Positions 35,041 through 46,619 of a DNA stretch of 64,000 nt are shown piece after piece. The DNA is from Gnetum montanum. Its lineage: Eukaryota > Streptophyta > Gnetopsida > Gnetales > Gnetaceae. Below the pieces are notes generated by a model. The model was not told the origin of the DNA. It saw nothing but the letters and a program-made list of their open reading frames with translations, and searched no databases. The translations under genes were made by a program, and so were the position numbers. The stretch spans positions 140,602 through 204,601 of the forward strand of contig MNCI01027256.1 in assembly GCA_015680685.1 (NCBI GenBank), read 5' to 3'. The first letter of the stretch is position 1; every line of letters starts with the position of its first letter.

Positions 35041-35500
35041 GTATGGCTCATTAGTCGTGTTCCTTAGAAATTTCCAGGGATAAGTCTCTTATTCCTAAGT
35101 TATCACCAATTGTGCTAAGCCATGCTCTCCTTGTAATGATAGGAAATTCCCTATCATCATTCTTCACATTGATCACAAGAAAATCTGCTGGATAAGGCCA
35201 TCCATTGATAGTGGTCACTACATCTTCTATTTGTTCCAAAGGAATAGTGACTAATTGATCTACTAGCTCTAATCTTATGTTGTACTTCTTTAAGAGCAGT
35301 AGGTTCCATGCCTTGTATGTTTCTTGAGATATCAAGTTAACTTCAGAACCTGAGTCTAGTAGAGCCTTGCATGGTGAATTTCCACTGACTTGTAAATAAA
35401 TCAAATGACTTCCCAAATCAATTCTTTTCTTAGGAATAGCTCCTATCTTGATCTAGTCTAATACTATTTTAGTTAACATGAAAATCATAATCTATTGATT
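35041..35500 (-). CDS. Retropepsin-type protease of element G, open frame
   Basis: A 121-codon open stretch contains LIYLQVSGNSPCKALLDSGS followed by EVNLISQETYKAWNL. D-S-G is the canonical active-site triad of retroviral-type aspartic proteases. Next come IEDVVTTINGWPYPADFLVI and EFPIITRRAWLSTIGDNLGI. No stop interrupts the catalytic core, so it is the best preserved enzyme in the window. It is part of a gag-pro polyprotein whose frame is broken upstream near 35410-35650. Confidence 0.88.
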
Positions 35501-36110
35501 TGATTGTTGGAGAAGCAGGGTGTTTGTAGCAGGATCCTTCATATAAGCAACATGATTCATTGAAGTTCTTGCTTTACTAGTTTTTTTGGGTTTGTCTTGA
35601 AGAAAGGATGTTTTTTTAATTTTCCTTTAGTGTTTCTAGTATGATCCTCTTTCTAGATATTCACTACCCTTGTAGCACTTCTTTGTCGTGGTTGTGATGG
35701 TAGTTCCCCTTGCATGACTAGTGATGGCATTGGTGATAGAGAATTGAAAGGTTGATTTGATAGACTAGCTATTGGTCAGTGTGCATAAAGCTCAAGATCC
35801 ATCCTTTTAGTGGTAGGAATACAATCCTTAGGTGGATAATAATTAGAATAACTATGCACTAAAGCATTCCCTGAAGAGATCAAACATTGTACATACTATC
35901 CATACAGATATATTTTCCTGTACGGATACTGTTGCCTCAATGGTGGCATTGCGCACGTTGGGGATTGTTGCCACTACTACTGGTATTGCTCTTGTGGTTG
36001 AAGGTAGGCTCTACTTGGATAGTAGGTTGGCTAGAAAGGCTATTTGAGATTATTTTGAGGATAAGGTAACCATCTTGGCATCTACTTTTTGACAAATCTT
36101 GGATTGAGTG
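35501..36110 (-). pseudogene. Gag-protease linker of element G
   Basis: Minus-strand segments encode the Pro/Tyr/Gln-rich linker (MPPLRQQYPY-like, from plus 35935-35950) and GELPSQPRQRSATRV-type sequence near 35690. The order matches A, C and D. Several stops are present. Confidence 0.7.
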
Positions 36111-38076
36111 TGTATGCCCCAGACTCTTACAAGTGGGTCATAATAGGACAACATCCCTTAAGATGTTCATACTGGCACACCTTGCATCTTTCCTCATCTT
36201 CTAAATAAGAGTCAATACACTCCTCAACTATAGCAAATATCCTTTTCTACTTATATCCTTCTCGTTCATGATCTCTTTTCTTTTTCTTATCTTTGCCTTT
36301 ATTGAATGCTTGTTCAATTCTTTCTTCTACTATCTTGAAGACTATAGCGAACTTCTCATCCACTGAGTTTCATATCTTCTCTACCTTTGTTGCTATATCA
36401 TTGATAGACTTCTAAATTGGTAGATTTTTCTTCTAAATCACATATTCTAAGGTTTCTTTTTCCTACTTATCACACATTTGAACATCCCATTTTCTGATTG
36501 ATGGATCTAGTTATACTCTTTAACTAATTCTCTCTTCTTTAACTCTCCTTCTTCTACTGCCACTTGGTCTATTAACCTTTGGATCCAATGGATGGTAATC
36601 TTTGAAAGATGTCCTTGGGCATAGACCCCAAATGTTTCTCTAGTTGTATTCCTTAACCCATATATGATGTACCTAAGTTGTTCCTTTTGCAAGAATCTAT
36701 GGCCTGGACATCTACGCAGAAGATAATAGTATCTACCCATTGATGCATCAAGGGATTCATGTGTCCATTGCTTCCATCTCTAGATTTGTTTTCTAAGGTT
36801 AGACACTCTTGAGTAATCTTGGTATTTATCATTAAAAATTTTAAGCATGGTACTCCATCTTCTAATTGATTTAGGTTCCAATGATTTGTACTAACCTTTT
36901 GCCTCTTTGATGAGTGTCCTAGAAAACAACTTGATCTTGTGCTAATCACTTTCAATATTCTAGCACATGCAAGCATCATGGAATGGTTGAAGGTGGTGTG
37001 GTGGATCTACATTGTATCTACCTTCAAATTTAGGAATATTATTCATATCTAGTTTCTTGATGTGACTATCCCTTACATGTCTGGTGGGATTATATACAAC
37101 TTCTTTGATATTGATCATACTTCAAGTGGCTAATAGGGGTTCTTCATAGTTATTGGGTTTGTAAGCTTTGTTGTAGTAGTGACCCCTCCAATGCTCATAA
37201 CACTTCTTGTCCTCATGCCTATTTCTATCCATTTGTCACTCATAATCACTCTCTTCATCATCAAGAAACCTTCTTCTGTACTCCTCTCTTTTATAATCTT
37301 TTCATCTCTCTCTATCATGGTCTCATGATCTACATTCCTTCCTGTTAGACTCTACAGATGAACGCAAAGAGGAAGATGAAGCAATTGAAGAATGGTGCCA
37401 GCTAGTTTTCCTCCTGTGACTTCATGGTTCATCCTCTTTTGGTTCTACAAAAGCTCTAGGCCTTGACCTTTATCTATGTCTTAAGTCTCTCATATTCCTT
37501 CTAAGGTCCTCTGCATGAGTTGAATTTAACTTTGTGTCAGCAAGATCTTCAATATGTATTACATGTGTGTGGGAGTGAGATCTATGAGTTTGATAAAAAT
37601 TTTTAACTTGGAGTGAAGCATATTTTATTTCTTCTAGGACAATTGTTTGAGATATCTTCTTTCCTTTGTCATGTTCATGTTGTGCTTCCATGATGACATC
37701 CCTTCTTGCTTGAGCCTCCATTGATTGGTACGGCCTCGTCATGTTCTTTGTGACTTGATAGATCTCTTGTTCATGACTTAGGCTGGCCTTTAGGAGGACT
37801 GCTTGAAACATCAATGGTATGGAACATTTTGGTGATAGAACTATGTTGTCCTATAAGTTTGTCCATCTAAGTTGTTCATCTTGGTGAAGAATGAATGTGA
37901 AATTAGGATAGTATNGTCCATCTAAGTTGTTCATCTTGGTGAAGAATGAATGTGAAATTAGGATAGTATGGATCATTATGAGCATATGTAATTCTTCTTT
38001 ACATTGGGGCACTCCAGTCCTCTTCATCGTGTGTTTTGTCATGACTTCTTTGAACTTTTTTGGTAGGTGCAGCCAT
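36111..38076 (-). pseudogene. Gag of element G
   Basis: Starts MAAPTKKVQRSHDKTHDEED at 38076. The N-terminal motif NFTFILHQDEQLRWTNL recurs twice because 37861-37914 and 37916-37969 are an assembly duplicate. A 114-codon open frame (37470-37814) carries KNMTRPYQSMEAQARRD. A charged, Arg/Ser-rich region follows. The capsid part (36980-36500) contains GRYYYLLRRCPGHRFLQKEQ and VAVEEGELKKRELVKEYN. The zinc knuckle CKVCQYEHLKGCC (about 36186-36145) has all ligands. Few stops compared with C and D. Confidence 0.82.
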
Positions 38077-38199
38077 GTTATCTATTTCATGCTTAAGTAT
38101 GTGTGTACTATTAAAATTGTTTAAAAATGCAAAGGATAGACCTTGTGGTTTTTCATATAATGAACTTTATAAGATTACTACTCAACAGACATTGACACA

Positions 38200-38217
38200 T
38201 CCTCGACAACGATGTCA
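38200..38217 (-). other. Primer-binding site of element G
   Basis: Minus strand TGACATCGTTGTCGAGGA, one base from the LTR end, a diverged form of the tRNA-Asp-type site. Confidence 0.75.
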
Positions 38218-38218
38218 A

Positions 38219-39074
38219 TGATGAGTAGTGGCATATCCCAACACTCTACCATACAAGTCATGAGTGTCTATGTGTGACTAGATCATAATATGTGGATGAA
38301 CAATGTAATTATGCTAGGCGTTGATGTTAAGTTCATTATCATTATCTTCTCACTTTGAGTTAGTGAAATCTCAATGTATGGTTTAACTCATGATGAGGCA
38401 TATGATAGATGATGTTGTAAGGCTCTTAGTACTCCTAGTTACAAACATAATGAAGGTTGAGAATAGAAATCTAAATCTAAGTAATGATTGTAATGTAAAC
38501 CTACTCTAGCCTATAGCGATGAGCATCTAGTACTGGTCTATCATACATGCCTTGGGCTTGTGTAATTATCATTAGGATTACCAAGTGAAATTGATATTGA
38601 GTAAATCAAGCAAGACCACTACTGGGTTACCAAACAAGTACACTTAAACACTTGAAACTAGTCATACCCATTCTACTTATCTAATGAACATGGAAAGTAA
38701 AGTACTTGGAAATGTAAAGAGCTAAGCTAAGTAAATAAGAAAAATTATGCTAGGTAAAACAAAAGAACTAAGTGGATGCTGCAATGCTGAAAAGTAACCT
38801 CGATCTTTATTTTCTATCATAAACTATGCCCAAGTACAATTTACTTGAATAAAGACTTCAGTCAACTGCTTAACACCATACTACAGGCATTCACACTATT
38901 GCTAAAACTATGGAAACAAACTACAAGAATCTTGATAAGGATGGAATGCAAATTTCTTATTTCATGTGCACCCATGTGTCATATTTATAGGGTTTCACAG
39001 CTCTTGAGACATCGCATCAACAATGACATAGGACAAGATACAATATTACATCGATTCAAAAATTGGTTTTATTA
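38219..39074 (-). repeat. 5' LTR of element G (type B)
   Basis: An 856-bp LTR with start TGATGAG and a mutated end TTATTA in place of TTATCA. TATA box CTATAAATATG (38990-38980). Three minisatellite units lie near 38570-38635. It is the intact partner of the 3' copy. Confidence 0.88.
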
Positions 39075-40140
39075 CTAAGGAAGCTAAGAGGTTAGGAGAA
39101 GGTGTCAAATGCAGAGCTTGAATGTTGAAGATTAGGTAATGGAAGTGTTGACAATGATAATGCTAATGTCAGTGTTAGCATCAATTTCATACTTTGAAAA
39201 ATTTTTGGAACTTTTCTAAGTCTTGCTCTCAAACTTTTGAGACACCTAAACTATCATTGAAATGGACCAAAATGATGTCATGATAATGTTGAGAGACTTG
39301 AGAAGCCATGAGATGAGGTCAACTATAGGATATGATGGTGTATGAGGTCAAAATGATAATTTGAAAATTGCTGATGTTGACATTGAGTGTTAGCGTCAAC
39401 CATACTTAGTGAAATTTTCATGACTTTGCCTAAACTTGAATTTTGAGTTCCCGATGTAGTGTTTGGAAAATTTGGTCACTAGAAGAACCAAGAATCCTAG
39501 GCCACAATAGCCTAACCTTGGATCCCAAGGGTCTCTAGCAAACAAAATCTAAGGTACCTTAGATGGTTTGGTCGATCACCTAGGAACTTAGAAAATGTAA
39601 ATAGGAATGGAAAAGGGAATGGAATTATAGATTTGAATGAAAATAAATAAACACAGAATTAAACTTGAAACTAAATCTGCACTACAAATGAACTAAAAAC
39701 TTTACTAAATGAAAGTATAAAGTTCACGGAGTATAGATTGTGTGCTCAAATGCATAAGAAGCTAGCTTGGAGGGAGCTTAAAGCATGTTGGAGTTAGCAG
39801 GTTGTATTCTGTAGTCAAACTCTATGATCTAGGTACTTCAAAACTTCAATCTTTTACAACTCCTTGTTGGTTTCTATTCAAATTTGCAACTCTGGTTACA
39901 AGTGGTGTTCCACTCTTGATGCAATTTTATCACCTTGGTAGTCCTTGGCACCCAATGTGGATACAAACTTACTCTCAAAAGTGGTCAAGGCTACAAGAAA
40001 AGGCTATGGGTTGCACAAATGTTCGTTTGAGATTGTTCAAAATTGTGAAACCTAAATAATGTCTTTACATTTTTCTTTTATAGGTTTTAGGTTGCAAATT
40101 TCTACCATGATGACTGATGGATTGGTGCTTATTTGCTAGC
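39075..40140 (+). repeat. Family X sequence resuming after element G, then unassigned DNA
   Basis: GCTAATGTCAGTGTTAGCATC (39163) and GTTGACATTGAGTGTTAGCG (39382) are X motifs about 220 bases apart. From about 39500 I see no match to other parts of the window. The open frame 39802-40059 has no recognisable domain. Confidence 0.5.
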
Positions 40141-40570
40141 ATAACAACTATGGTTTCCAGCATAGTTGTCCATTTATGGAAAGTTTTGATACACCAAAGT
40201 CATCAAAACCCATTTGAATACTATAAATAGTAAACAGACTTTTATTGCTACACTAGCCTTCACCTCAACTACACTAGCCTTGGAGGGCTACACTGGCATT
40301 TGTTTGAATCCTCTAGAAATGTGGTGACTACGTTGGCCATGTGAAGGTTGCTGGAAATTAATGATGACTACACTAGCCATGCTTCCACCATTGGAAACTA
40401 TCATGACTATGTTGGCCCTTATTGGGAAAATGGAAACCCCAACAATTCCAACACTAGATGTGTGCGACTATGCTAGGTTTTGTGGTGAGTACACTAGGTT
40501 TTGCTAAAAAAATGAAAACCCAACACCATCCACACTGGAGTAGGTGGTTTCAACGTAGTTGAGGCTATAC
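40141..40570 (+). repeat. Cluster of short GACTACACTGGCC-type repeats
   Basis: Motifs such as CTACACTAGCC, GACTACGTTGGCCATG, GACTACACTAGCCATG and GACTATGTTGGCCC occur every 35-80 bases. They are related to the head of the ~186-bp units at 42983-45040 but are more tightly spaced. Confidence 0.65.
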
Positions 40571-41960
40571 CTCCAAAAAAACCAATGAAAATGCCAAATT
40601 TGACAATCCCCAAGGCATTTTTAGCCTTTCCAAGCCCATAGATAGACATAATACCACTTTTTCCACTTGGGAAGTGAGGTAGTAGCACTTTATAAGACAT
40701 TTTTTCAACCTCAAAAAGTTAAAAGTATGCAAGATTGCAGCTTTTGGGCTACCAACCTTACATTTTCAATAAAATCTTGCCTCAAGTTGGGTGGTGAGAG
40801 TTACAAGTTACAACATGTGTTTTATTGGTGGTGTTTCATTGGCCCATATTTATTGATGTTTGGAGGATTAACTTGAGATACACCAACAAAGAATACAAAA
40901 CAACACTACAAGCCCATCACCAATGTTTCCTCTCCACACTTGATCTAGTAGTATCGAACCATGCCGAAGAGTGCTTGTGATAATGGGATAAGGTTATGAT
41001 GAGAAGGTAAAATTTGCAAGTTATATTTGTTACACAAAGAAATGGCCGTGATAGTTAACAATGAGTTCCATAGGTTGACATCATGGCTATGATAGGGCAC
41101 TGATATGTTGAATAGTCAATTAAGGCTTCATGCTTCGTGCTTCGTATTTTGAAGTGTTGGTCACTTGGTAATGTTTTTGGGGAACTAACATCTCACTCCA
41201 AGGTTCCCTTGTCCATTAGGCTCCTCCCTTTGCATGTTGAAGCCACTAATTTTTCTTTTGGTCTTCATCAAATGTTTGGCTTCTTGGCAATTTTCTTCCC
41301 TACCTTTTTTTTTTTTGGGAAAAAACCTTCATTGAGTTTTAATTGTCAAGGCATGATTTGATTTGGTTTTCCTTTTGAATGAGATTTATTACATTCAACG
41401 GACTTTTTTGTGGAGCATGACAAAGAAGATGTCAAATGAACATAATGCATGAGTGTCAAACATAGGTTGCCATTGTCATTTAAGGGAAAAAAGGTCAAAA
41501 TTAGGCCATGCGTTTGGGTTCAAAGAGAGGTAATAGGAGTGAAGAAAAATAAGCACTCTTGGCAATGGCAAGAAAAACTTACCAAATCTTATGCATCAAG
41601 GTCACACAGTAACTTGATATTGTAATGAGTTGCACCTTTGCAATGACTCTAGGCTTCATCTTGCAAGCACAACTCCAAGAGAACAATAAAGTAAGATAAA
41701 GAAAGCATGTTGTCACAATACAATGCATTGGGCTACATGAAAGAATCAACAAACTAGTCCACCAAAGGTCACAATCAACACACCCAAACGGAATCTGCAT
41801 CTTGCACTATAATTGTTACAAAGTTTTTTTAGTCCATTTCTTGTGCAAAAAGAGGTAAAGAAAAGAATGTTGGCTCACTTGTTATTGGTTACTACAATAA
41901 TGTATTTCAATGTTGATACTTGCCAAGAAAATGTGTTAAATGTAATAAGGCTTTAGATAG
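40571..41960. other. Unassigned sequence left of the integrase fragment
   Basis: No gene or LTR was recognised. For a minus-strand element ending at the integrase fragment this would be its 3' region. A poly(T) run lies at 41307-41318. Open frames of 66-74 codons show no domain. Confidence 0.4.
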
Positions 41961-42400
41961 GAATGATTGACTAGATTGGCCAATTCATTCCCATTCATGT
42001 TCACTATTCTAAAGGCTCCATTTTCATAGGCCTTGATGATCAAGAGGGGCCCTTCCCAGTTGGTTGAAAACTTGTCCACATGCTCATGAACAACTTTGAT
42101 CTTTCATTTTTTTAGGTTATGGTGGCACTATTGTTTCTACCTCCCTTGGTATCACTTGATGTGAGCAAGCATTCATACTCGTTGCTTCTCCACTGAGTCT
42201 AGGTCCATGGTACGTAGCTCCTTGTTTTGTTCATTGTTGACAAAGTTCGATAGAGCCATTCTAAGTGATGAAACTTGCAGTTCAAGAGGCAAAACAGCTT
42301 CAGATCCATAAACTAGGCTATATAGAGTTACACCAATTGTGGTTTAATAGGTTATTTGGGAGGCGTAAGTTCTAGTAAGGAACTTGGTTCTATGTGTTTT
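41961..42400 (-). pseudogene. Integrase C-terminal fragment of another Ty3/gypsy element
   Basis: Minus strand, with stops: TIGVTLYSLVYGSEAVLPLE, VSSLRMALSNF, KELRTMDLDSVEKQRV, KFSTNWEGPLLIIKAYENGA and FRIVNMNGNELANLVN. These are the end of the integrase core (the T.Y.LVYG.EAVLP block) and the GPY-like C-terminal domain of plant gypsy elements. The catalytic DDE core, RT and RNase H are not found upstream; the tandem array is there instead. Not joined to any Athila-type element in this window. Confidence 0.8.
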
Positions 42401-42980
42401 CTCCTCACCATTGTGATTTAGATAGGAATTTCAACTAAGGGACCCTCTATGATGTCTCTAGCACCAAGGTCAATGGTTACCAAACTACCTTAGGGTGTTA
42501 TGGTTATATAGTAGAATGGTTTCATGCTTAAGGTTTGGGTATGTAAGGTCAACTTGGTCTAACAACATCACAAGAGGGGTTTATTTAAGTTTTAAGGCTA
42601 GTCAAATTTGCTTCCTTATCCTCCTAGCTCATTCTTGCATGACAACATAAGCACATCAAGTGACACATGTGTGATAAAAGTATTAAATAATGTTAGAACA
42701 ATGCAAAACACTCTAATAATAAAGCCAAAGTGGGTTAAAAAAATTAAATTAATGCCAAAATAGGTTAAAATTTGGTCAACAAAGGTCACTAGGGGTAGTA
42801 TAAGGTCAAACATGATCAACTATGGTTAAACAAGGTTAGATTTTGCCAGGTTGAGGCCTTAGTGGGCCATGTTGTAGGTTTACAAGGTAGATAAGTGAGT
42901 TTGGACACATGATGAAGTCATTTTAGGGCTATTTGAAGGCAAAAATGGTACTTTTCTTGTGACTATGGTGGGCTCTCTTG
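42401..42980. other. Unassigned sequence between integrase fragment and tandem array
   Basis: Between the integrase fragment and the array no coding match was found. A local run of GGTTAAA/GGTCAAC motifs (42720-42840) gives it a repetitive look. Confidence 0.4.
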
Positions 42981-42982
42981 GT

Positions 42983-45040
42983 CACTACGTTGGCTAGAGT
43001 AATGAAACCAAGCCCTAATGTAGTTGACATCAATAGGTGGTTTCCTAGGTCCATTATGGCTAGTTTTGGATTCCTAATGGTCTGTATGGCTAGTACAGTA
43101 GACTGGGGTTGAATATGGATGCATTTTGACTTCGTATTCACCCTCCAAAAGTTGGAAATGATGTCAAACCTAGTGACTACATTGGCCAGCATAGTCTAGG
43201 TCTGCTCTAGCATAGATGCATGTGAAAAATGGGTTTCTGCGGTTTCAAATTTGATACCAGTGTTCCATCAACTTCCTAGGGTAGCGTAGGGTCTTGAAAG
43301 AGCAGAATTGGACATTTGAAAGGAAAAATAGACTACTAAAAGTGATTTTTGACACCATTCACCATTGGACTATGCTAGCTACCATAGTCTAGTATGGCCC
43401 CAGCATAGATCAATTGAATCTAGTGTTTCTCATAATTGAACAAGGACAAATCGTAGCTAGCTTCAAGGTTTTAGGATTCTAGGCTTCTGGAATCCAATTT
43501 TTGGCTATTATGAGTGTTGTTGTGTTGGTTAAACCACATTTGGGCAAGGACTACATTGGCCAACATAGTCCCAAGCCTACATTAGCATAGATGAATGGAA
43601 TCTTAACTTTTGATGGAGTTTTGCAATCAATCAACTAGGTAGGGTTCCCAAGGTTACCGGTGTCTCTAGTAGGGTTCTAGCTTAGAATGATTGATTTTGA
43701 AGGTTGTTTGAGTACTAAAATGAAGATTTCCCATTTGAAATATGCTGCCAACCATAGTTGAGCCTAGCCTTAGTGTAGATGAGGTAAATTTGACATTTCT
43801 AGGATTAAAGTGAGGTGGAATTGTAGCTAGGTGAGGCCAAACAAGGTTCTAGATTGTTTAGAGTGTCAAACGACTAGTCAAATCAACCTAAGACCATGAC
43901 TACACTGGGACTACACTAGCCAGCATAGTCTAGGCCTACTCCAATGTAATCACAACATGAATCTTGAATTTTGGTGAAATTCCATGGTCGATTGATTGGG
44001 TTTTTGAGTTCTTGGATTGTTGTCTTTTAAAACTAGGTTTTTAGGGCCTATGATGGTTAGTTTTAGTGGTTGTCTTAGTTTTAAACTAATCCTACACCCT
44101 TGGACTATGCTAGCCAATGTATTCCAAGCCTCCTCCAACGTAGTTGAGGGGTGCAAGATGATTTTTGTTGATTTTTGACTCAAGTTGTAGGGTTTAGTGG
44201 TCTCTAAAGTCTTTGGCAGGGTTTGGAGTTTAGATGATGCTTCCAAAAGTCAATTTGGCATGTTGGTAACCCATTTTGGTGTTTTGGAAGTGGGACTACA
44301 CTAGAAGTGTAGCCCCAAGCCTCGTCAACATAGTCCCAAGGTGGAAATGGGGTTTGAACTTCTTTTGCCTCATAATTTGTTAATGCCAGGTCATTGGAGG
44401 TTCTAGGGCGATGTTAAGGTTGAGATATAGTAGTTTGAAGGTTACATTTAGCTTTTGGTGTTCATTCCTTTGTCAACTATGCTAGGACTAAGCTAGCTAG
44501 CATGGTCCTAGCCATCCCTAGCATAGTTTGAATGTGGGAATAGGAAATTTTCCATCTTTACTTGGTTTTCAAGCTTACCAAAGACTTTAGGATTCAAGGT
44601 ATGTCATCTTGGAATCTATTTTTGGCTTTTGATGTTCATTTCTTGGTCAACTATATTAGGACTACACTGGCTAGCGTAGTTGAGGTCTCCCCCAGTGTAG
44701 TTCATGCAAGAAAAATGAATTTGGATGCTTTTCAATTAGTTTTATGGAATTCCGGAGCTACTGGAGGTTCTGGTTAGGGTTTGGTGCATGGTGTTGCAAT
44801 TTCAGAGTCAATCAAGAGTTTGGTTGATGGCACAAGACATCATCCCATTTGTGACTATGCTAGCCAGTGTAGTCAAGATATTGGTCAGTGTAGTTGCCTA
44901 AAATAGTAGGTTTTGATGTGATTTTTGGCCTTGTTGTCGGGTTTCCATCAATGTCAACACCTAATTTCCTGTTTTGGGCATAAGGTTTCATGATATGTAT
45001 GGATGGTTGGGAGGTGGGTTTTTTGCAATATTTGGGTTTT
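42983..45040 (+). repeat. Eleven-unit degenerate tandem array, period about 186 bp
   Basis: Unit heads of the form GACTA(C/T)(A/G)CT(G/A)GCCAGCATAGTC begin near 42983, 43175, 43368, 43549, 43738, 43909, 44103, 44294, 44475, 44660 and 44853. Intervals run from 171 to 194. Each head is followed about 25-40 bases later by CCTCC(A/T)GCATAGTTGA-like sequence, then a T/G-rich body with ATTTTTGG and AGGGTTCTAGG-type blocks. Copies are strongly diverged, so the array is old. The period is close to a nucleosome repeat, like plant satellites. Some copies after 45040 are too decayed to count. Confidence 0.75.
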
Positions 45041-45440
45041 GGAATCCACCTCAAGGTTTCTGGATGCCTAAAACCCCAACGTAGTCACTATGAAAAAATG
45101 AAAACCGGTGTTTTAGGATTTCCATTGACTTGTTACATAGGTGCTTAGTGGGGCCCATATTAAATTTGATTGTTTACACAAATTAATTTTCCACTCACCC
45201 AGCGTAGTACCACTTTCTAGTTGTGATCATTAAGTTCAATGGGACTTGGATGAACATTTTGGAGAAACGAGGGTTTTGATGGTAAGTGCATAAGTTTGGG
45301 AGTGATTTCCAAATTACAATTTTGCATAAATCATAATCTTTTCATCACTTTCAAGCTTCAACGCATAGCACCAGAGCTCTAAACATATTCTTCCCTCTAC
45401 TACCTTCATCCTTAGCATACTCCAACCTTTCTACCCTAAG

Positions 45441-45681
45441 AAGTGGGCACAATTGCCAGAAGGCTTCCCAAAGCTCAAGGATTATGTGGTTTTTGCATCA
45501 ATTGCCATCATGTTAAAGAGGAAGGCTTCAACCAACAGGAATCCATCCCTAGAGGAGGTAGATGTAGTAGCCAAGGGCCTCTCCAACCTTCCATGGACAG
45601 TGATTAGTGAAGGGTCCATTGCTATGACTCCCAAATACCCAAATCCTAACCATTTCAAGCAAAATTTCTTTGGAATCCTAG
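45441..45681 (+). CDS. Orphan exon-like open stretch, unknown family
   Basis: An acceptor-like CTTTCTACCCTAAG precedes AAGTGG at 45441 and a donor-like CTAG|GTGTTT follows 45681. Between them all 80 codons are open: KWAQLPEGFPKLKDYVVFAS, then MLKRKAS, NPSLEEVDVVAKGLSNLPW and KYPNPNHFKQNFFGIL. Amino-acid use looks like a real soluble protein and unlike the surrounding chance frames. I do not recognise the family and see no flanking exon. It may be a captured or decayed gene piece. Confidence 0.45.
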
Positions 45682-46619
45682 GTGTTTTTGTTTATGTGGG
45701 TTTGTGTGTTAGTTAGAATCAAATTTTGCAAAATTCCCACATTAGATCTAGGTTTTGTTTATGGGTTTTTGGTGTTACTTTGGTTGTGGTATTGGTCTAC
45801 ATTGAATTAAAAATTTGTTTCAGTCTTTTCTATGCATTTTCTTGTGTTTTTGGGCAAAAAAGCAACACCACTTTTGTTTTTGTTTTTATTTTTGTTTTTT
45901 TGTGTTCAAATAGATTAGAAATTTTAGTTTTTATAGCTATGGGGTTGTAGTTCTATGTTTGATAGTCTGGTTTGGTTTTTGAACCACTGAATTCTAACTT
46001 ACAATCAATTTTCTATGAATTTATCCGTAAGCTAGTGTATAGTGGATTTTCAGTTTTTGGCTGTTTTTCATGTTACTTTGGTATTTTTTCATGTCAAAAT
46101 GGTTTAAAATTTTCTAGTTTTCATGTTTTGGGTTTTTAGCTTTTTGTATAACGATTCCAATGGTTGTAAAATCATTGAATTTGGATGTACAGAAAATTTT
46201 TAGTGAATTTTTTGGTAGATGTGTGTAAAGTGAGGTTGTTGATTTTCATGATTTTACCCCTAAGAAGATTGGCAACATTGGCACTTTGAAAGATTTTTCC
46301 AGCCAATGTCCCAGGTCCCTAGGGATGCTTTGAGGTGTTACCACAGGTTTGGGAGTGGTTTTGGTGAAGTTAAAATTTTTTTGATATTTTTNAGTTTGGG
46401 AGTGGTTTTGGTGAAGTTAAAATTTTTTTGATATTTTTTTATCAATCATCAAAAAGGTTACCAAGGCGAAGTTAAGGAGTTCAAAAGGCTTATTGATGTG
46501 TTTTCTTGGTGGTGTTTTACCCAAGAAGCCTTTTGGCCTTTGAACTAGTGTTAAAGGTTACCAGGGTGAAGTTGAGGAGTTTAAGAGGCTTGTTGATGTT
46601 GTGAAATGTTGGTCTGAGA
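45682..46619. other. T-rich unassigned sequence
   Basis: Rich in TTTTTG and TTTTGG on the plus strand, intron-like or 3' region of a repeat. An assembly duplicate flanks the N at 46392. Segments near 46450 and 46555 (GGTTACCA(A/G)GG(C/T)GAAGTT(A/G)AGGAGTT) repeat once. Confidence 0.45.

Larger units (their letters stand above)
28516..39074 (-). mobile_element. Element G: gag-protease LTR element with accessory ORF, no RT
   Basis: A complete LTR-to-LTR insertion on the minus strand, flanked by CTGAG (28511-28515) and CTAAG (39075-39079). Sense order: 5' LTR 39074-38219, primer-binding site 38217-38200, gag from 38076, linker, protease with intact D-S-G, a short conserved ORF (34840-34586), tail block, accessory ORF 32345-29558, polypurine tract, 3' LTR 29350-28516. 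I found no RT, RNase H or integrase, so it must borrow enzymes to move. The two LTRs are very similar over long stretches but the 3' copy has lost about 45 bases near 28556. Confidence 0.85.

Noticed and set aside
45453-45716. An independent small gene starting at TTG 45453
   Set aside because: The open frame extends upstream to an acceptor-like site at 45441 and the downstream part past 45681 is T-rich, so an exon is the better reading.
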